Shown: in pieces, positions 51,851 through 60,000 of the stretch
How the letters are laid out: each line of letters starts with the position of its first letter
Numbering within the stretch: the first letter of the stretch is position 1
Assembly: GCA_023410445.1 (NCBI GenBank)
Contig: JAEYPT010000003.1
Coordinates: forward strand, 1-64,000
Length of the DNA stretch: 64,000 nucleotides
Source: Bacillota bacterium
GTDB taxonomy: Bacteria; Bacillota; Clostridia; Oscillospirales; Acutalibacteraceae
Direction: 5' to 3'
Notes under the pieces: model-generated
What the model was told of the DNA's origin: nothing
Seen by the model: the letters and a program-made list of their open reading frames with translations, nothing else
Database searches by the model: none
Position numbers and translations under genes: made by a program

Positions 51851-51900
51851 CGGCCAAACGATCCGTTGACAAACGGGTCAAACGGACGGCCGGCTTTTTT
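51851..51900. other. Hairpin in the rnj leader; terminator-like on the plus strand
   Basis: CGGCC/GGCCG (51851-51855 with 51888-51892) encloses a nine-base-pair stem with one bulge (51862-51870 with 51877-51886). On the plus strand it is followed by GCTTTTTT, so it reads as a terminator there although no plus-strand gene precedes it. On the minus strand it lies in the rnj 5' leader, 29 bases before the start. The gap 51823-52164 contains only this hairpin and the two divergent promoters. Confidence 0.55.
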
Positions 51901-52023
51901 ATAGAAATTTACCTTTTACGCTGCACCGGGCCCGCGTAAAAATGTAAACAGACTGCAAACATATGTTTCAATTCCACAAAAGGACAAAAACATTCATAGA
52001 ATCCGAACACGCATATCGTATTT

Positions 52024-52052
52024 ATTGTATCGTGAAACGTACGTACTGTCAA
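52024..52052 (-). promoter_or_regulatory. Promoter of rnj
   Basis: TTGACA (52047-52052), 17-base spacer, TACAAT (52024-52029) on the minus strand. The predicted leader to the GTG is about 195 bases. Confidence 0.85.
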
Positions 52053-52123
52053 GCTTGTTTTCCCGCTTCTACCGGAATCGAAGATAGTATTGCCGCAAAA
52101 TGACACGCTAAACACCGATTCTG

Positions 52124-52132
52124 TGATATAAT
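52124..52132 (+). promoter_or_regulatory. Extended -10 promoter of rnhA
   Basis: TGATATAAT, with TATAAT at 52127-52132 and no good -35. Transcription would start about 26 bases before the rnhA ATG. Confidence 0.6.
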
Positions 52133-52164
52133 AATAAAAACGAAAACCGGAAGGAATTTATCGG

Positions 52165-52623
52165 ATGAGAAAAGTGGAAATTTTTACAGACGGCGCGTGC
52201 AGCGGAAATCCCGGCCCGGGCGGCTGGGGCGCCGTACTGCGCTACGGTGAGCGGGAAAAACAGATCAGCGGTGGGGAACCGGACACAACCAACAACCGCA
52301 TGGAGCTGACCGCCGTCATCGAAGCGCTTCGGCAATTAAAGGAGCCCTGCGACGTTCTGCTTCGCAGCGACTCGAAGTACGTCTGCGAAGCGATCGAAAA
52401 GGGATGGGCAAAAAACTGGCAGCGAAACGGGTGGATTAAGAGCGACAAAAAACCGGCGCTGAACAGCGATCTGTGGGCGCAGCTTCTTGAACTGCTGGAA
52501 ACGCACCGCGTTACTGTCCAGTGGATTAAGGGACATGCCGGGCACCCTGAAAACGAATGCTGCGACCGGCTTGCCGTCGCTCAGTCCGAAAAATACCGCG
52601 CAATTGGATTGGGAGGAAATTAA
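52165..52623 (+). CDS. rnhA: Ribonuclease HI
   Basis: RNase HI (152 aa) cleaves the RNA strand of RNA-DNA hybrids. The catalytic residues D9, E47, D69 and D134 are all present, in FTDGACSGNPGPGGWG, TNNRMEL, RSDSKYV and ECCDRLA. The basic protrusion KNWQRNGWIKSDKKP, absent in Bacillus subtilis YpdQ-like forms, is also present. AAGGA lies about ten bases before the ATG. It overlaps the ATG of the cysteine desulfurase gene by one base. Confidence 0.97.
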   Translation: MRKVEIFTDGACSGNPGPGGWGAVLRYGEREKQISGGEPDTTNNRMELTAVIEALRQLKEPCDVLLRSDSKYVCEAIEKGWAKNWQRNGWIKSDKKPALNSDLWAQLLELLETHRVTVQWIKGHAGHPENECCDRLAVAQSEKYRAIGLGGN

Positions 52624-53771
52624 TGCGTTTCATTTATGCGGACAACGCCGCAACCACTCCGGTTTCGGCGGAGGTTTTAGCGGCAATGGAGCCGTTTTTT
52701 CAGGAAAGCTTTGGGAATCCTTCCAGCCTGTACTCTGCCGGGCGCAGGGCCCGAAGGGCCTTGGAAACCGCTCGCGAAACCGCCGCAGCCTGCCTGAATG
52801 CGGCGGCGGACGAGCTGTTTTTCACCTCTGGCGGAAGCGAAAGCGACAACTGGGCTCTGAAGGGAGTCGCATTCTCCGGGAAGACAAAGGGCAAAACGCA
52901 CCTGATTACTACAAAATTTGAACACCACGCGATTCTGCACGCCTGCCGCTTCTTGGAAAGCGAAGGCTTTGAAGTCACCTACCTGGATGCACACGAAAAC
53001 GGGATCATCCGACCGGAAGAACTAGAGGCGGCAATTCGCCCCGATACCGCTCTGGTTTCCGTCATGTTTGCGAACAACGAAATCGGCACTGTCCAGCCGG
53101 TGAGAGAAATCGGTGAAATCTGCCGCAGGCACGGTGTGCTCTTTCATTCGGACGCCGTGCAGGCTGCCGGAACTCTTCCGATTGACCTGAAAGATCTGAA
53201 CATCGACCTGCTTTCGCTCTCCGCGCATAAGTTTTACGGCCCGAAGGGAATCGGCGTTCTTTATATCCGCAAGGGAACGGATTTTGTTAATCTGATCGAC
53301 GGAGGCGCGCAGGAACACTCCCGCCGCGCCGGGACGGAGAACGTTGCCGGAGCCGTAGGCCTTGCTGCCGCGCTCAAAGCCGCCTGCGAGCACCGGGACG
53401 AACATTCCGCGCAACTGATCTCTCTGCGCGATAAGCTGACGGATGGACTCCTGAAAATAAAAGGGTCCCGGCTCAACGGCGACCGAAATCGCCGTCTGCC
53501 GGGAAACATCAATATTGCTTTCGACGGAGTGGACGGCGAAACTCTGGTCCTGATGCTGGATCAGGCGGGAATCTGCGCCTCCTCCGGTTCCGCGTGCACG
53601 GCGGGTTCCTCCGATCCGAGCCACGTGCTCTGCGCAATCGGTCTCCCACCCAAGCTGGCGGAGGGCTCCCTGCGCCTCACGCTCGGCGTGCAGAATACAG
53701 AGGACGACGTGGACGGCATTCTAACCTTGCTGCCGGGCATGATTGACAAGCTTCGCAAGGTGCAGGAGTAA
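52623..53771 (+). CDS. Cysteine desulfurase, NifS/IscS type
   Basis: A 382-residue PLP enzyme that takes sulfur from cysteine for Fe-S clusters and thiolated tRNA. The N-terminus is YADNAATTPVSAEV, the PLP lysine is K203 (SLSAHKFYGPKG) and the catalytic cysteine is C325 in the group-I loop SSGSACTAG. The ATG at 52623 overlaps the rnhA stop (TAATG) and has GGGAGGAAAT upstream, so translation is coupled. No iscU or thiI gene follows. Which pathway it feeds is open. Confidence 0.95.
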   Translation: MRFIYADNAATTPVSAEVLAAMEPFFQESFGNPSSLYSAGRRARRALETARETAAACLNAAADELFFTSGGSESDNWALKGVAFSGKTKGKTHLITTKFEHHAILHACRFLESEGFEVTYLDAHENGIIRPEELEAAIRPDTALVSVMFANNEIGTVQPVREIGEICRRHGVLFHSDAVQAAGTLPIDLKDLNIDLLSLSAHKFYGPKGIGVLYIRKGTDFVNLIDGGAQEHSRRAGTENVAGAVGLAAALKAACEHRDEHSAQLISLRDKLTDGLLKIKGSRLNGDRNRRLPGNINIAFDGVDGETLVLMLDQAGICASSGSACTAGSSDPSHVLCAIGLPPKLAEGSLRLTLGVQNTEDDVDGILTLLPGMIDKLRKVQE

Positions 53772-53772
53772 A

Positions 53773-54216
53773 ATGGAAGAAATCCGGAAAATCACGGAAG
53801 GCAAGAAGCTATATCTTCCCCTCCTGTTGCTTGCGGACCCGAGAGAAAAAATGGTGGACCACTATCTGCCGCAGGGAGATTTTTATGTCCTATTTTCCGA
53901 CGGCATCCCGGTCTGCGAAGCTGTTGTGATCCCCCTGAACACAGAAGAATGCGAACTAAAAAACCTTGCCACCGATGAAAATCATCAAAAGCAAGGTTAT
54001 GCAGGTCGTATGATTCGTTATCTGCGTGAACAGTATCAAGGGAAATTCAAGCATATGCTGGTAGGTACTTCGGAGGGAAACCTTCGTTTCTATAAAAATA
54101 ATGGGTTCCGGTTATCTCATGTTGTGAAGAACTTCTTTATCGATCATTACCCGGAACCCATTTATGAAAACGGAAAACAACTATCTGATATGACTTATCT
54201 TGTAAAACCTTTATGA
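53773..54216 (+). CDS. GNAT-family N-acetyltransferase
   Basis: A 147-residue acetyltransferase with motif A near 73-92 (LKNLATDENHQKQGYAGRMIRYL) and the terminal NLRFYKNNGFRLSHV. It resembles YvbK-type small GNATs; the substrate is unknown. GCAGGAG lies just before the ATG at 53773, one base after the cysteine desulfurase stop. The longer frame overlapping that gene has no start signal. It is visibly more AT-rich in its second half than its neighbours. It converges on the radical SAM gene with nine bases between and no clear terminator. Confidence 0.9.
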   Translation: MEEIRKITEGKKLYLPLLLLADPREKMVDHYLPQGDFYVLFSDGIPVCEAVVIPLNTEECELKNLATDENHQKQGYAGRMIRYLREQYQGKFKHMLVGTSEGNLRFYKNNGFRLSHVVKNFFIDHYPEPIYENGKQLSDMTYLVKPL

Positions 54217-54225
54217 TAAATTTTC

Positions 54226-55302
54226 TTATTGACCGGCAAGAAGCCGTTGAACCTCCGATTGGTTCTGGAACAGCGCGCAACCGCCCACATGATCGCCCAG
54301 TGCGGCATGATTTTCACGGATTTTACGAAACAGTGAGGATTTCAGCGCGGATTCCAGACTGCCGGTTCTCACGCTGATATCCGAATAAGGTGAAAACGGG
54401 CATGGTTCCGCATCCCCAGCGGGATTGATGTGAAAAAAACCGCGTCCTGCCGCAAGACATCCGCCCATCTGTTTCTCATCCCCCGGAAACGAAAGAAAGA
54501 TCATATCGGGGTATTGAGTGCGCAGCTTTGCCTGATTTTCAGCAAGGAGTTCCCGATCCTCGTCCCCGGGCGCCAGATCGTCTCTGCCGTCGACCGGCAC
54601 GTATTCCACAAAGAAAACGAGCTTGCAGCCGTTTTGCGAAAGCGTTCCGATAAATTCCTCACCGGTTACTTCGGTGAGGTTTTCTTTTGTGACGGTAACG
54701 GAGGCTCCGTAAAACACTCCGCGGTCATGCAGGCTTTCCATCGCGTTGGAGAGAATCCGATAGGTCCCGCCTCCTCTTCTCTGGTCCGTATGTTCACGGT
54801 CCCCTTCGATGCTGAGAACCGGGATCAGATTGCGGTTGGCGCGGAACAACGCCAGATAGGAGTCTCCAATCATCGTGCCGTTGCTGAACACCGGAAAAAC
54901 CATCTCCGTATGCGCCGCAGCGGCTTCCAGAACATCCTTCCGCATTAGAGGCTCTCCTCCGGCCAGAAGAATAAACGACACGCCGAGTTCGGAAGCCTCC
55001 GAAAAAATCTGTTCCCAGCGGACGGCGTCCAGTTCTTTCGCTGCTACTTCTCCGCAGGAATGATTGGCGCGGGCATAGCACCCCGCACAGTGAAGATTGC
55101 ATTGGGAGGCGATGCTCGCGATCAGGAACGGCGGAATATGCGTACCGGACTGCTCCATGCGCTTCCTTTTCTCCGCGGCCTTTTTCTGCGCAGCCGTGCA
55201 ACGGAGCAGAAACGCACTCTCCTGCGGATTTCGAAGCGATGCACGCACGGCGTCTTTTACCAACCTTTCAATTGCGCTGTTCATATACTCGGTCAAATTC
55301 AT
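54226..55302 (-). CDS. Radical SAM protein with C-terminal SPASM-like cysteines
   Basis: A 358-residue radical SAM enzyme. After a helical N-terminal region (1-55), the cluster motif C68-x3-C72-x2-C75 (SQCNLHCAGCYAR) binds the SAM-cleaving 4Fe-4S cluster; LLAGGEPLMRKDV is the SAM-binding GGE motif. Further cysteines near 281, 297 and 343 (GGCLAAGRG, AEPCPFS, GGCALF) look like a reduced SPASM domain for an auxiliary cluster. The substrate is unknown; no Cys-rich peptide gene lies next to it. Its ATG overlaps the TetR stop by four bases (ATGA), so the regulator controls it. Confidence 0.9.
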   Translation of the reverse strand: MNLTEYMNSAIERLVKDAVRASLRNPQESAFLLRCTAAQKKAAEKRKRMEQSGTHIPPFLIASIASQCNLHCAGCYARANHSCGEVAAKELDAVRWEQIFSEASELGVSFILLAGGEPLMRKDVLEAAAAHTEMVFPVFSNGTMIGDSYLALFRANRNLIPVLSIEGDREHTDQRRGGGTYRILSNAMESLHDRGVFYGASVTVTKENLTEVTGEEFIGTLSQNGCKLVFFVEYVPVDGRDDLAPGDEDRELLAENQAKLRTQYPDMIFLSFPGDEKQMGGCLAAGRGFFHINPAGDAEPCPFSPYSDISVRTGSLESALKSSLFRKIRENHAALGDHVGGCALFQNQSEVQRLLAGQ

Positions 55303-55874
55303 GCTTTATCCTCCTCAGGCATAAATATATCAAGTTCCCGGTCAATCAGTTCGTCACAAGCCTCTTCATACGAAAGATTCATGCCGGTATATACGAAAAA
55401 ATCTTCCGCCCGGTAATAGGCCAGTTGAAGAAACGAAACCATCTGATAGGCGATAATCCTGCAGTCGGTTTCACTCCTTTTCCCGCAAAAATGGTCCCGT
55501 ATATGCGGAAGAACATAAAACGGAAGGTCAATCGCATTCTCAAGAAGAATATGCGGGACATAAACACGGGTATAACGGCGGTATCGGATGACAACCGCGC
55601 AAATCTGTTTGAGAACCGTCCTTAATTTCTCTTTCGGCGGGATGGAGGGGTCCATGGGAGTGTGAAAAATATAAGCGGAGAAATCAAGAATCTCACCGAC
55701 CGCTTTCGTAATCAGCTGCTCTTTCGAGCCAAAATAATAATTGATCATAGCCGCGTTCGTTCCGGCACGCGCAGCAATCTGCCGCGAGGTAATTTCTTCC
55801 GGCTTCTCTACGCTTTCCAGCAATTCTTTTGCCGCGTCCATCAAGGCCTGTTGAATGCTTTTGTCTTCTTTCAT
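55299..55874 (-). CDS. TetR/AcrR-family repressor
   Basis: A 191-residue regulator. The N-terminal helix-turn-helix spans about residues 8-55 (EITSRQIAARAGTNAAMINYYFGSKEQLITKAV). The C-terminal part is a variable ligand domain. AGGAG lies eight bases before the ATG. A perfect inverted repeat of 8-N9-8 bases overlaps its own promoter, so it probably represses itself and the downstream radical SAM gene, with which it shares ATGA. The inducer is unknown. Confidence 0.93.
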   Translation of the reverse strand: MKEDKSIQQALMDAAKELLESVEKPEEITSRQIAARAGTNAAMINYYFGSKEQLITKAVGEILDFSAYIFHTPMDPSIPPKEKLRTVLKQICAVVIRYRRYTRVYVPHILLENAIDLPFYVLPHIRDHFCGKRSETDCRIIAYQMVSFLQLAYYRAEDFFVYTGMNLSYEEACDELIDRELDIFMPEEDKA

Positions 55875-55897
55875 TTTTGGCTCCTGTTAAACAAGTT

Positions 55898-55922
55898 TTA
55901 AACGTACTTTAAACACGTTTAA
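55898..55922. promoter_or_regulatory. Probable TetR operator
   Basis: TTAAACGT-N9-ACGTTTAA, a perfect 25-base inverted repeat. It lies directly after the -10 box and covers the transcription start. Additional TTTAAAC half-like sequences surround it (55887-55914). Confidence 0.8.
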
Positions 55923-55950
55923 TTATAAGTGTAATTTCACCTGTTGTCAA
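55922..55950 (-). promoter_or_regulatory. Consensus promoter of the TetR-radical SAM operon
   Basis: TTGACA (55945-55950), 17-base spacer, TATAAT (55922-55927): a perfect sigma-A consensus. Such a strong promoter next to an operator suggests tight repression. Confidence 0.92.
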
Positions 55951-55951
55951 G

Positions 55952-55990
55952 AGAAAAAAGAAAAGCCCGCACACCTTTCGGCATGCGGGC
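55952..55990 (-). terminator. Terminator of the thl-crt-hbd-bcd-etfBA operon
   Basis: A seven-base GC-rich stem with a short inner pairing (55965-55971 with 55984-55990), followed on the minus strand by TTTTCTTTTTTCTC, 16 bases after the etfA stop. It also lies just upstream of the TetR promoter. Confidence 0.88.
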
Positions 55991-56006
55991 AGTGAAAATC
56001 TTTTGA

Positions 56007-57023
56007 TTATTTGCGCGCGGCAACCGCTTTCTTGACTTCTTCGGACAAAATCGGAAGAATCTTGAGTGCGTCTCCGACAACGCCGTAATCAGCGACTTCG
56101 AAGATCGGTGCTCCCTCATCCTTATTGATCGCAACGATCACATCGGACTCTTCCATGCCTGCAAGATGCTGAATCGCGCCGGAAATACCGCAGGCCACAT
56201 AGAGGTTCGGGCGAACGGTTTTACCAGTCTGGCCGACCTGCAGGTCTTTCTCAACCCAACCGGCGTCAACAGCCGCTCTGGAAGAACTGACCGTGCCGCC
56301 GAGGGCATCCGCCAAATCCTTCAAAAGGCCGAAGTTGTCGGGGCAGCCCATTCCGCGGCCGCCGGAGACAAGCACCTTGGCGTCCTGAATATCCATCTTG
56401 TGGGACTCTTTCTTGATGACTTCAAGAACCTGAGCGTCCTTTTCGGACTCCGGAATGGCAATATCAAGCGTGTCAACCGGCACATTTGCGCCAGCGATCG
56501 GTTTGATTTTCTGCATCACGCCGGGGCGTACGGTAGCCATCTGCGGACGGTAATCCGGGCAGATGATAGTCGCCATGATGTTGCCGCCGAAAGCCGGACG
56601 GGTCATCATCAGGTTCTTTGTTCCGTCGTCCGCAACATCCAGCTTCGTGCAGTCAGCGGTCAGGCCGGTGCGAATTCTCGCAGCCACACGCGGAGCAAGG
56701 TCACGGCCGATGGCGGTAGCGCCGTACAAAACGACGGCGGGGTTATATTTCTCGATGACGCTGCACATGGCATAGGCATAAGGTCTGGTCGAATAAAGCT
56801 CCAGATCCTTATTGTCGACCATGACAACCTTATCGGCACCGTAGCTGGCAAGATCTGCGCAGAGGGCAGAAACGCCGGAACCGAGAAGAACGGCTGTAAC
56901 CTCTGTCTCCATATCCTTCGCAAGATCCTTCGCTTTGCCGAGCAGTTCATGGGACACGCCCGCTACTTTATTGTCAACCTGCTGAACAAATACAAATACA
57001 CCTTTAAAATCCTGAATATCCAT
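56007..57023 (-). CDS. etfA: Electron transfer flavoprotein alpha subunit
   Basis: EtfA (338 aa) pairs with EtfB to pass electrons between NADH, ferredoxin and butyryl-CoA dehydrogenase. The N-terminal domain starts MDIQDFKGVFVFVQQVDNKV. The C-terminal FAD domain has SGGRGMG, SSRAAVDAGWV, QVGQTGKTVRPNLYVACGISGAIQH and INKDEGAPIFEVADYGVVGD. Clostridial EtfA of this type supports flavin-based bifurcation. The ATG at 57023 has GGTGAG upstream; a TTG 18 bases earlier has none. It is the last gene of the operon. Confidence 0.97.
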   Translation of the reverse strand: MDIQDFKGVFVFVQQVDNKVAGVSHELLGKAKDLAKDMETEVTAVLLGSGVSALCADLASYGADKVVMVDNKDLELYSTRPYAYAMCSVIEKYNPAVVLYGATAIGRDLAPRVAARIRTGLTADCTKLDVADDGTKNLMMTRPAFGGNIMATIICPDYRPQMATVRPGVMQKIKPIAGANVPVDTLDIAIPESEKDAQVLEVIKKESHKMDIQDAKVLVSGGRGMGCPDNFGLLKDLADALGGTVSSSRAAVDAGWVEKDLQVGQTGKTVRPNLYVACGISGAIQHLAGMEESDVIVAINKDEGAPIFEVADYGVVGDALKILPILSEEVKKAVAARK

Positions 57024-57044
57024 CTTGCTCACCACTTTCAAAAA

Positions 57045-57830
57045 CTATATAATGAATTTTTCTCTGAGCTTTTCGAGCACGTACTCAGCCGCTTCCTGCG
57101 GATTCAGGTTGTTGACTACCGTTCCGGCAGCCTTTGCGCTCTTGGTAAAGGTCTTGATAACTCTGGTCGGAGAACCCTTCAGACCGATCGAATCATCGGC
57201 AACGTCCAGATCCTTGCGGGTCAGGACCTTGATTTCCTTTTCCCTGTAAGCGGTGAAAATTCCGCCGGGAGTCATGTAACGGGGTTCGTTCAGTTCGCTC
57301 AGTGCGGTGATCAAGCAAGGCATTTTCACCTTGACAATGTGATAGCGGTCTTCAAACTGGCGCTTGACGATAACGGAATCGCCCTCGACCTTGATATCTT
57401 CCGCATAGCTGATATTGGTAAGATTCAGGTTTTCGGCAATCTGCGGGCCAACCTGAGCGGTGTCGCCGTCGATCGCCTGACGGCCCGTGATGATGAGGTC
57501 GTAATCAAGCGTTTTCAGAGCGGCGGCAATCGTGTGGGCTGTTGCCCATGTGTCGGCTCCTCCGAAGGCGCGGTCGGTTACAAGGATGGCCTCATCGGCA
57601 CCCATGGCAAGTGCTTCGCGGAGCGCTGCGTCGGCCTGCGGCGGACCCATGGAAAGAACGGTTACGGTCGCGCCCTGAGAATCCTTCAGACGAAGAGCAG
57701 CCTCGAGGCCTGCCTTATCGTCCGGATTGATAATGCTGGGGACACCTTCGCGGATCAATGTGCCGGTCTTGGGGTCCAGCTTTACTTCATTGGTATTTGG
57801 AACCTGCTTTATGCAAACGACGATTTTCAA
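57045..57830 (-). CDS. etfB: Electron transfer flavoprotein beta subunit
   Basis: EtfB (261 aa) has the family pattern MKIVVCIKQVPNTNEVKLDPKTG and the FAD/AMP-binding region GRQAIDGDTAQVGPQIAE near 116-133. It ends with the C-terminal arm that packs on EtfA. It starts with TTG at 57830, with GGAGGG eight bases upstream. It lies between bcd (27 bases upstream) and etfA. Confidence 0.97.
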   Translation of the reverse strand: MKIVVCIKQVPNTNEVKLDPKTGTLIREGVPSIINPDDKAGLEAALRLKDSQGATVTVLSMGPPQADAALREALAMGADEAILVTDRAFGGADTWATAHTIAAALKTLDYDLIITGRQAIDGDTAQVGPQIAENLNLTNISYAEDIKVEGDSVIVKRQFEDRYHIVKVKMPCLITALSELNEPRYMTPGGIFTAYREKEIKVLTRKDLDVADDSIGLKGSPTRVIKTFTKSAKAAGTVVNNLNPQEAAEYVLEKLREKFII

Positions 57831-57857
57831 AGAATTTCCCTCCTTAGAGTTTCCGCC

Positions 57858-58997
57858 TTACTTCAAGGCATATTTGGAAATTACCATCTTCTGGACCTCG
57901 CTGGTGCCCTCGTAGATCTCGGTAATCTTCGAATCGCGCATCATACGTTCAATCGGATACTCTCTGGTGAAGCCATAGCCGCCGTAGAGCTGCAGGCAGC
58001 GGGTGGTGACATCCATCGCGTTCTGAGCGCAGAAAAGCTTTGCTTCGGCTGCTTCCAGGGAAATGCTCTTCTGAACGTCCTTGGCAATTGCAGCGCGATA
58101 CATCAGGTACTGAGCAGCCTGAGTCTTCGTGACCATGTCAGCAATCTCGAATTGGGTGTTCTGGAACTTTGCAAGAGGACGGCCGAACTGCTTTCTTTCC
58201 TTGACGTATTTAATGGTCTCGTTCAGGGCGCCTTCCGCAAGACCGAGAGCCTGTGCGGCGATGCCGATACGGCCGCCGTCCAGGGTTGTCATAGCGACGG
58301 TAAAGCCTTTGCCTTCCTGGCCGAGGAGGTTTTCTTTGGGAACGATGCAGTTTTCAAAAACGAGCTCGCAGGTAGAAGAGCCGCGAATGCCCATTTTCTT
58401 TTCCTTTTTGCCCACGGAGAAGCCAGGGAACGTCTTTTCCACGATGAAAGCGGAAATTCCGTGGTTGCCCGCGCTCTTGTCCGTCATGGCAATAATAATG
58501 TATACATCGGCATAACCGGCGTTTGTTATGAAAATTTTACTGCCGTTCAGTACGTAATGGTCTCCATCCAGCACAGCCTTGGTCTGCTGCGCGGAGGAAT
58601 CCGTGCCGGCATTCGGCTCTGTCAGAGCGAACGCTCCGAGGTATTCGCCGGAGCAGAGCTTCGGGAGATATTTCTTTTTCTGCTCCTCGGTGCCGAATTT
58701 GAAGATCGGCCATGTGCCGAGGGAAGTGTGGGCGGAAAGCATGGTACCGGTCGTGGCGCAAACCTTGCAGATCTCTTCAATGCAGATTTCATAGGTCAGC
58801 GTGTCGCAGCCCTGCCCACCGTATTCCTTCGGATACGGAATGCCCATAAATCCGAATTGTTTGAATTTTGCGAGCGCCTCGCTGGGGAAGCGCTCGTTCT
58901 CGTCGATTTCCTGCGCGTACGGCTTGATCTCCTTTTCCGCAAATTCGCGGAAAAGAGTTCTGGCCATTTCGTGTTCTTTACTCAGTTCGAAGTCCAT
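57858..58997 (-). CDS. bcd: Butyryl-CoA dehydrogenase
   Basis: A 379-residue acyl-CoA dehydrogenase that reduces crotonyl-CoA to butyryl-CoA. Signatures are GAFALTEPNAGTDSS near 121-135, the FAD-binding RKQFGRPLAKFQ and QLYGGYGFTREYP, and the catalytic base E363 in IYEGTSEVQ. With EtfAB encoded downstream it can couple NADH oxidation to ferredoxin reduction. GGAGGAAC precedes the ATG. Its short-chain specificity is inferred from the operon. Confidence 0.97.
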   Translation of the reverse strand: MDFELSKEHEMARTLFREFAEKEIKPYAQEIDENERFPSEALAKFKQFGFMGIPYPKEYGGQGCDTLTYEICIEEICKVCATTGTMLSAHTSLGTWPIFKFGTEEQKKKYLPKLCSGEYLGAFALTEPNAGTDSSAQQTKAVLDGDHYVLNGSKIFITNAGYADVYIIIAMTDKSAGNHGISAFIVEKTFPGFSVGKKEKKMGIRGSSTCELVFENCIVPKENLLGQEGKGFTVAMTTLDGGRIGIAAQALGLAEGALNETIKYVKERKQFGRPLAKFQNTQFEIADMVTKTQAAQYLMYRAAIAKDVQKSISLEAAEAKLFCAQNAMDVTTRCLQLYGGYGFTREYPIERMMRDSKITEIYEGTSEVQKMVISKYALK

Positions 58998-59031
58998 ACT
59001 CGTTCCTCCAAATCATATTTGAAACAACTGA

Positions 59032-59871
59032 TTATTTGCTGTAATCGTAGAAGCCTTTTCCGGTCTTCCGGCCAAGCAGGCCGCCGCGGACCATTTTGCG
59101 GAGAAGAGGCGCGGGACGGTACTTCGGATCGCCGGTCTCGGCATAAAGAACTTCCATGACGTCCAGCACAATATCGTTGCCGATCAGGTCAGACAGTTCC
59201 AGCGGACCCATCGGATGATTTGCGCCAAGCTTCATGGCCGTATCGATATCTTCCGGAGACGCGGTGCCCTCGGAAAGAACAACGATGCCCTCGTTGATCA
59301 TCGGAACCAGAATGCGATTGACGACGAAACCGGGAGCCTCTTTAACCTGAACCGGAGTCTTACCGATTTCAACGGAAATCGCTTTGATTTTCTCGATAGT
59401 CTCGTCCGGCGTGTTGATTCCGGCAATGACCTCGACCAGCTTCATGACCGGAGCCGGATTGAAGAAATGCATGCCGCAGATCGGGCGCTTCAGGGCGCTG
59501 CCGATTTCCGTAATGGAAAGCGAAGAGGTGTTGGTTGCAAACATGCAATCCGGCTTGCAGATTGTTTCAAGGTCCTTGAACAGCGCCTTCTTGACGTCCA
59601 TCTTTTCAAGCGCAGCTTCAATGACCAGATCGCAGTCCGCCGTAATTTCCTTTGTGCCGGTCGTAATTTTGGCGAGAATGGCGTCTGCCTTAGCCTGCTC
59701 CATTTTGCCTTTGGAAACAAGACGGTTGAGACCCTTTGCGATTTTTGCCTTGCCGCCTGCCGCAAATTCCTCGTTGATATCGCAGAGTTTTACAGAATAG
59801 CCTTCCGTCTGGGCAAATGCCTGTGCAATTCCGGAACCCATGGTGCCTGCGCCGATAATTCCAACGATCAT
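59032..59871 (-). CDS. hbd: 3-Hydroxybutyryl-CoA dehydrogenase
   Basis: A 279-residue NAD(P)-dependent enzyme reducing acetoacetyl-CoA to 3-hydroxybutyryl-CoA. The dinucleotide fold motif GIIGAGTMGSGIAQA is at residues 4-18, the catalytic H135 is in MHFFNPAPVMKLVEVI, and the C-terminal substrate part has GANHPMGPLELSDLIG and RKTGKGFYDYSK. GGGAGG lies eight bases before the ATG. It follows crt by 129 bases that contain a hairpin. Confidence 0.98.
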   Translation of the reverse strand: MIVGIIGAGTMGSGIAQAFAQTEGYSVKLCDINEEFAAGGKAKIAKGLNRLVSKGKMEQAKADAILAKITTGTKEITADCDLVIEAALEKMDVKKALFKDLETICKPDCMFATNTSSLSITEIGSALKRPICGMHFFNPAPVMKLVEVIAGINTPDETIEKIKAISVEIGKTPVQVKEAPGFVVNRILVPMINEGIVVLSEGTASPEDIDTAMKLGANHPMGPLELSDLIGNDIVLDVMEVLYAETGDPKYRPAPLLRKMVRGGLLGRKTGKGFYDYSK

Positions 59872-59936
59872 TTTGTTAACCTCCCATAATATTTCATTTT
59901 AGTGGTACGAGGCCTGTGTCCCCCCACCAGCTTTTC

Positions 59937-59980
59937 AAAAACATGCAGACCGCCGAAAATTGTACGTAATCGACGGTCTG
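59937..59980 (-). other. Hairpin between crt and hbd, possible partial terminator
   Basis: An 11-bp stem with one G-U pair (59946-59956 with 59970-59980) and a 13-base loop, then CATG and five U on the minus strand. The spacing of the U-run is poor for a full terminator. It could lower expression of the genes after crt, or stabilise the upstream mRNA 3' end after processing. Confidence 0.55.
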
Positions 59981-60000
59981 TGCGGAACAGCGTCCCGCAG

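Noticed and set aside
56166..59159. A 997-codon open frame on the plus strand across etfA, etfB and bcd
   Set aside because: It is antisense to three certain genes, has no ribosome binding site, and arises from their codon bias. Its translation resembles no known protein.
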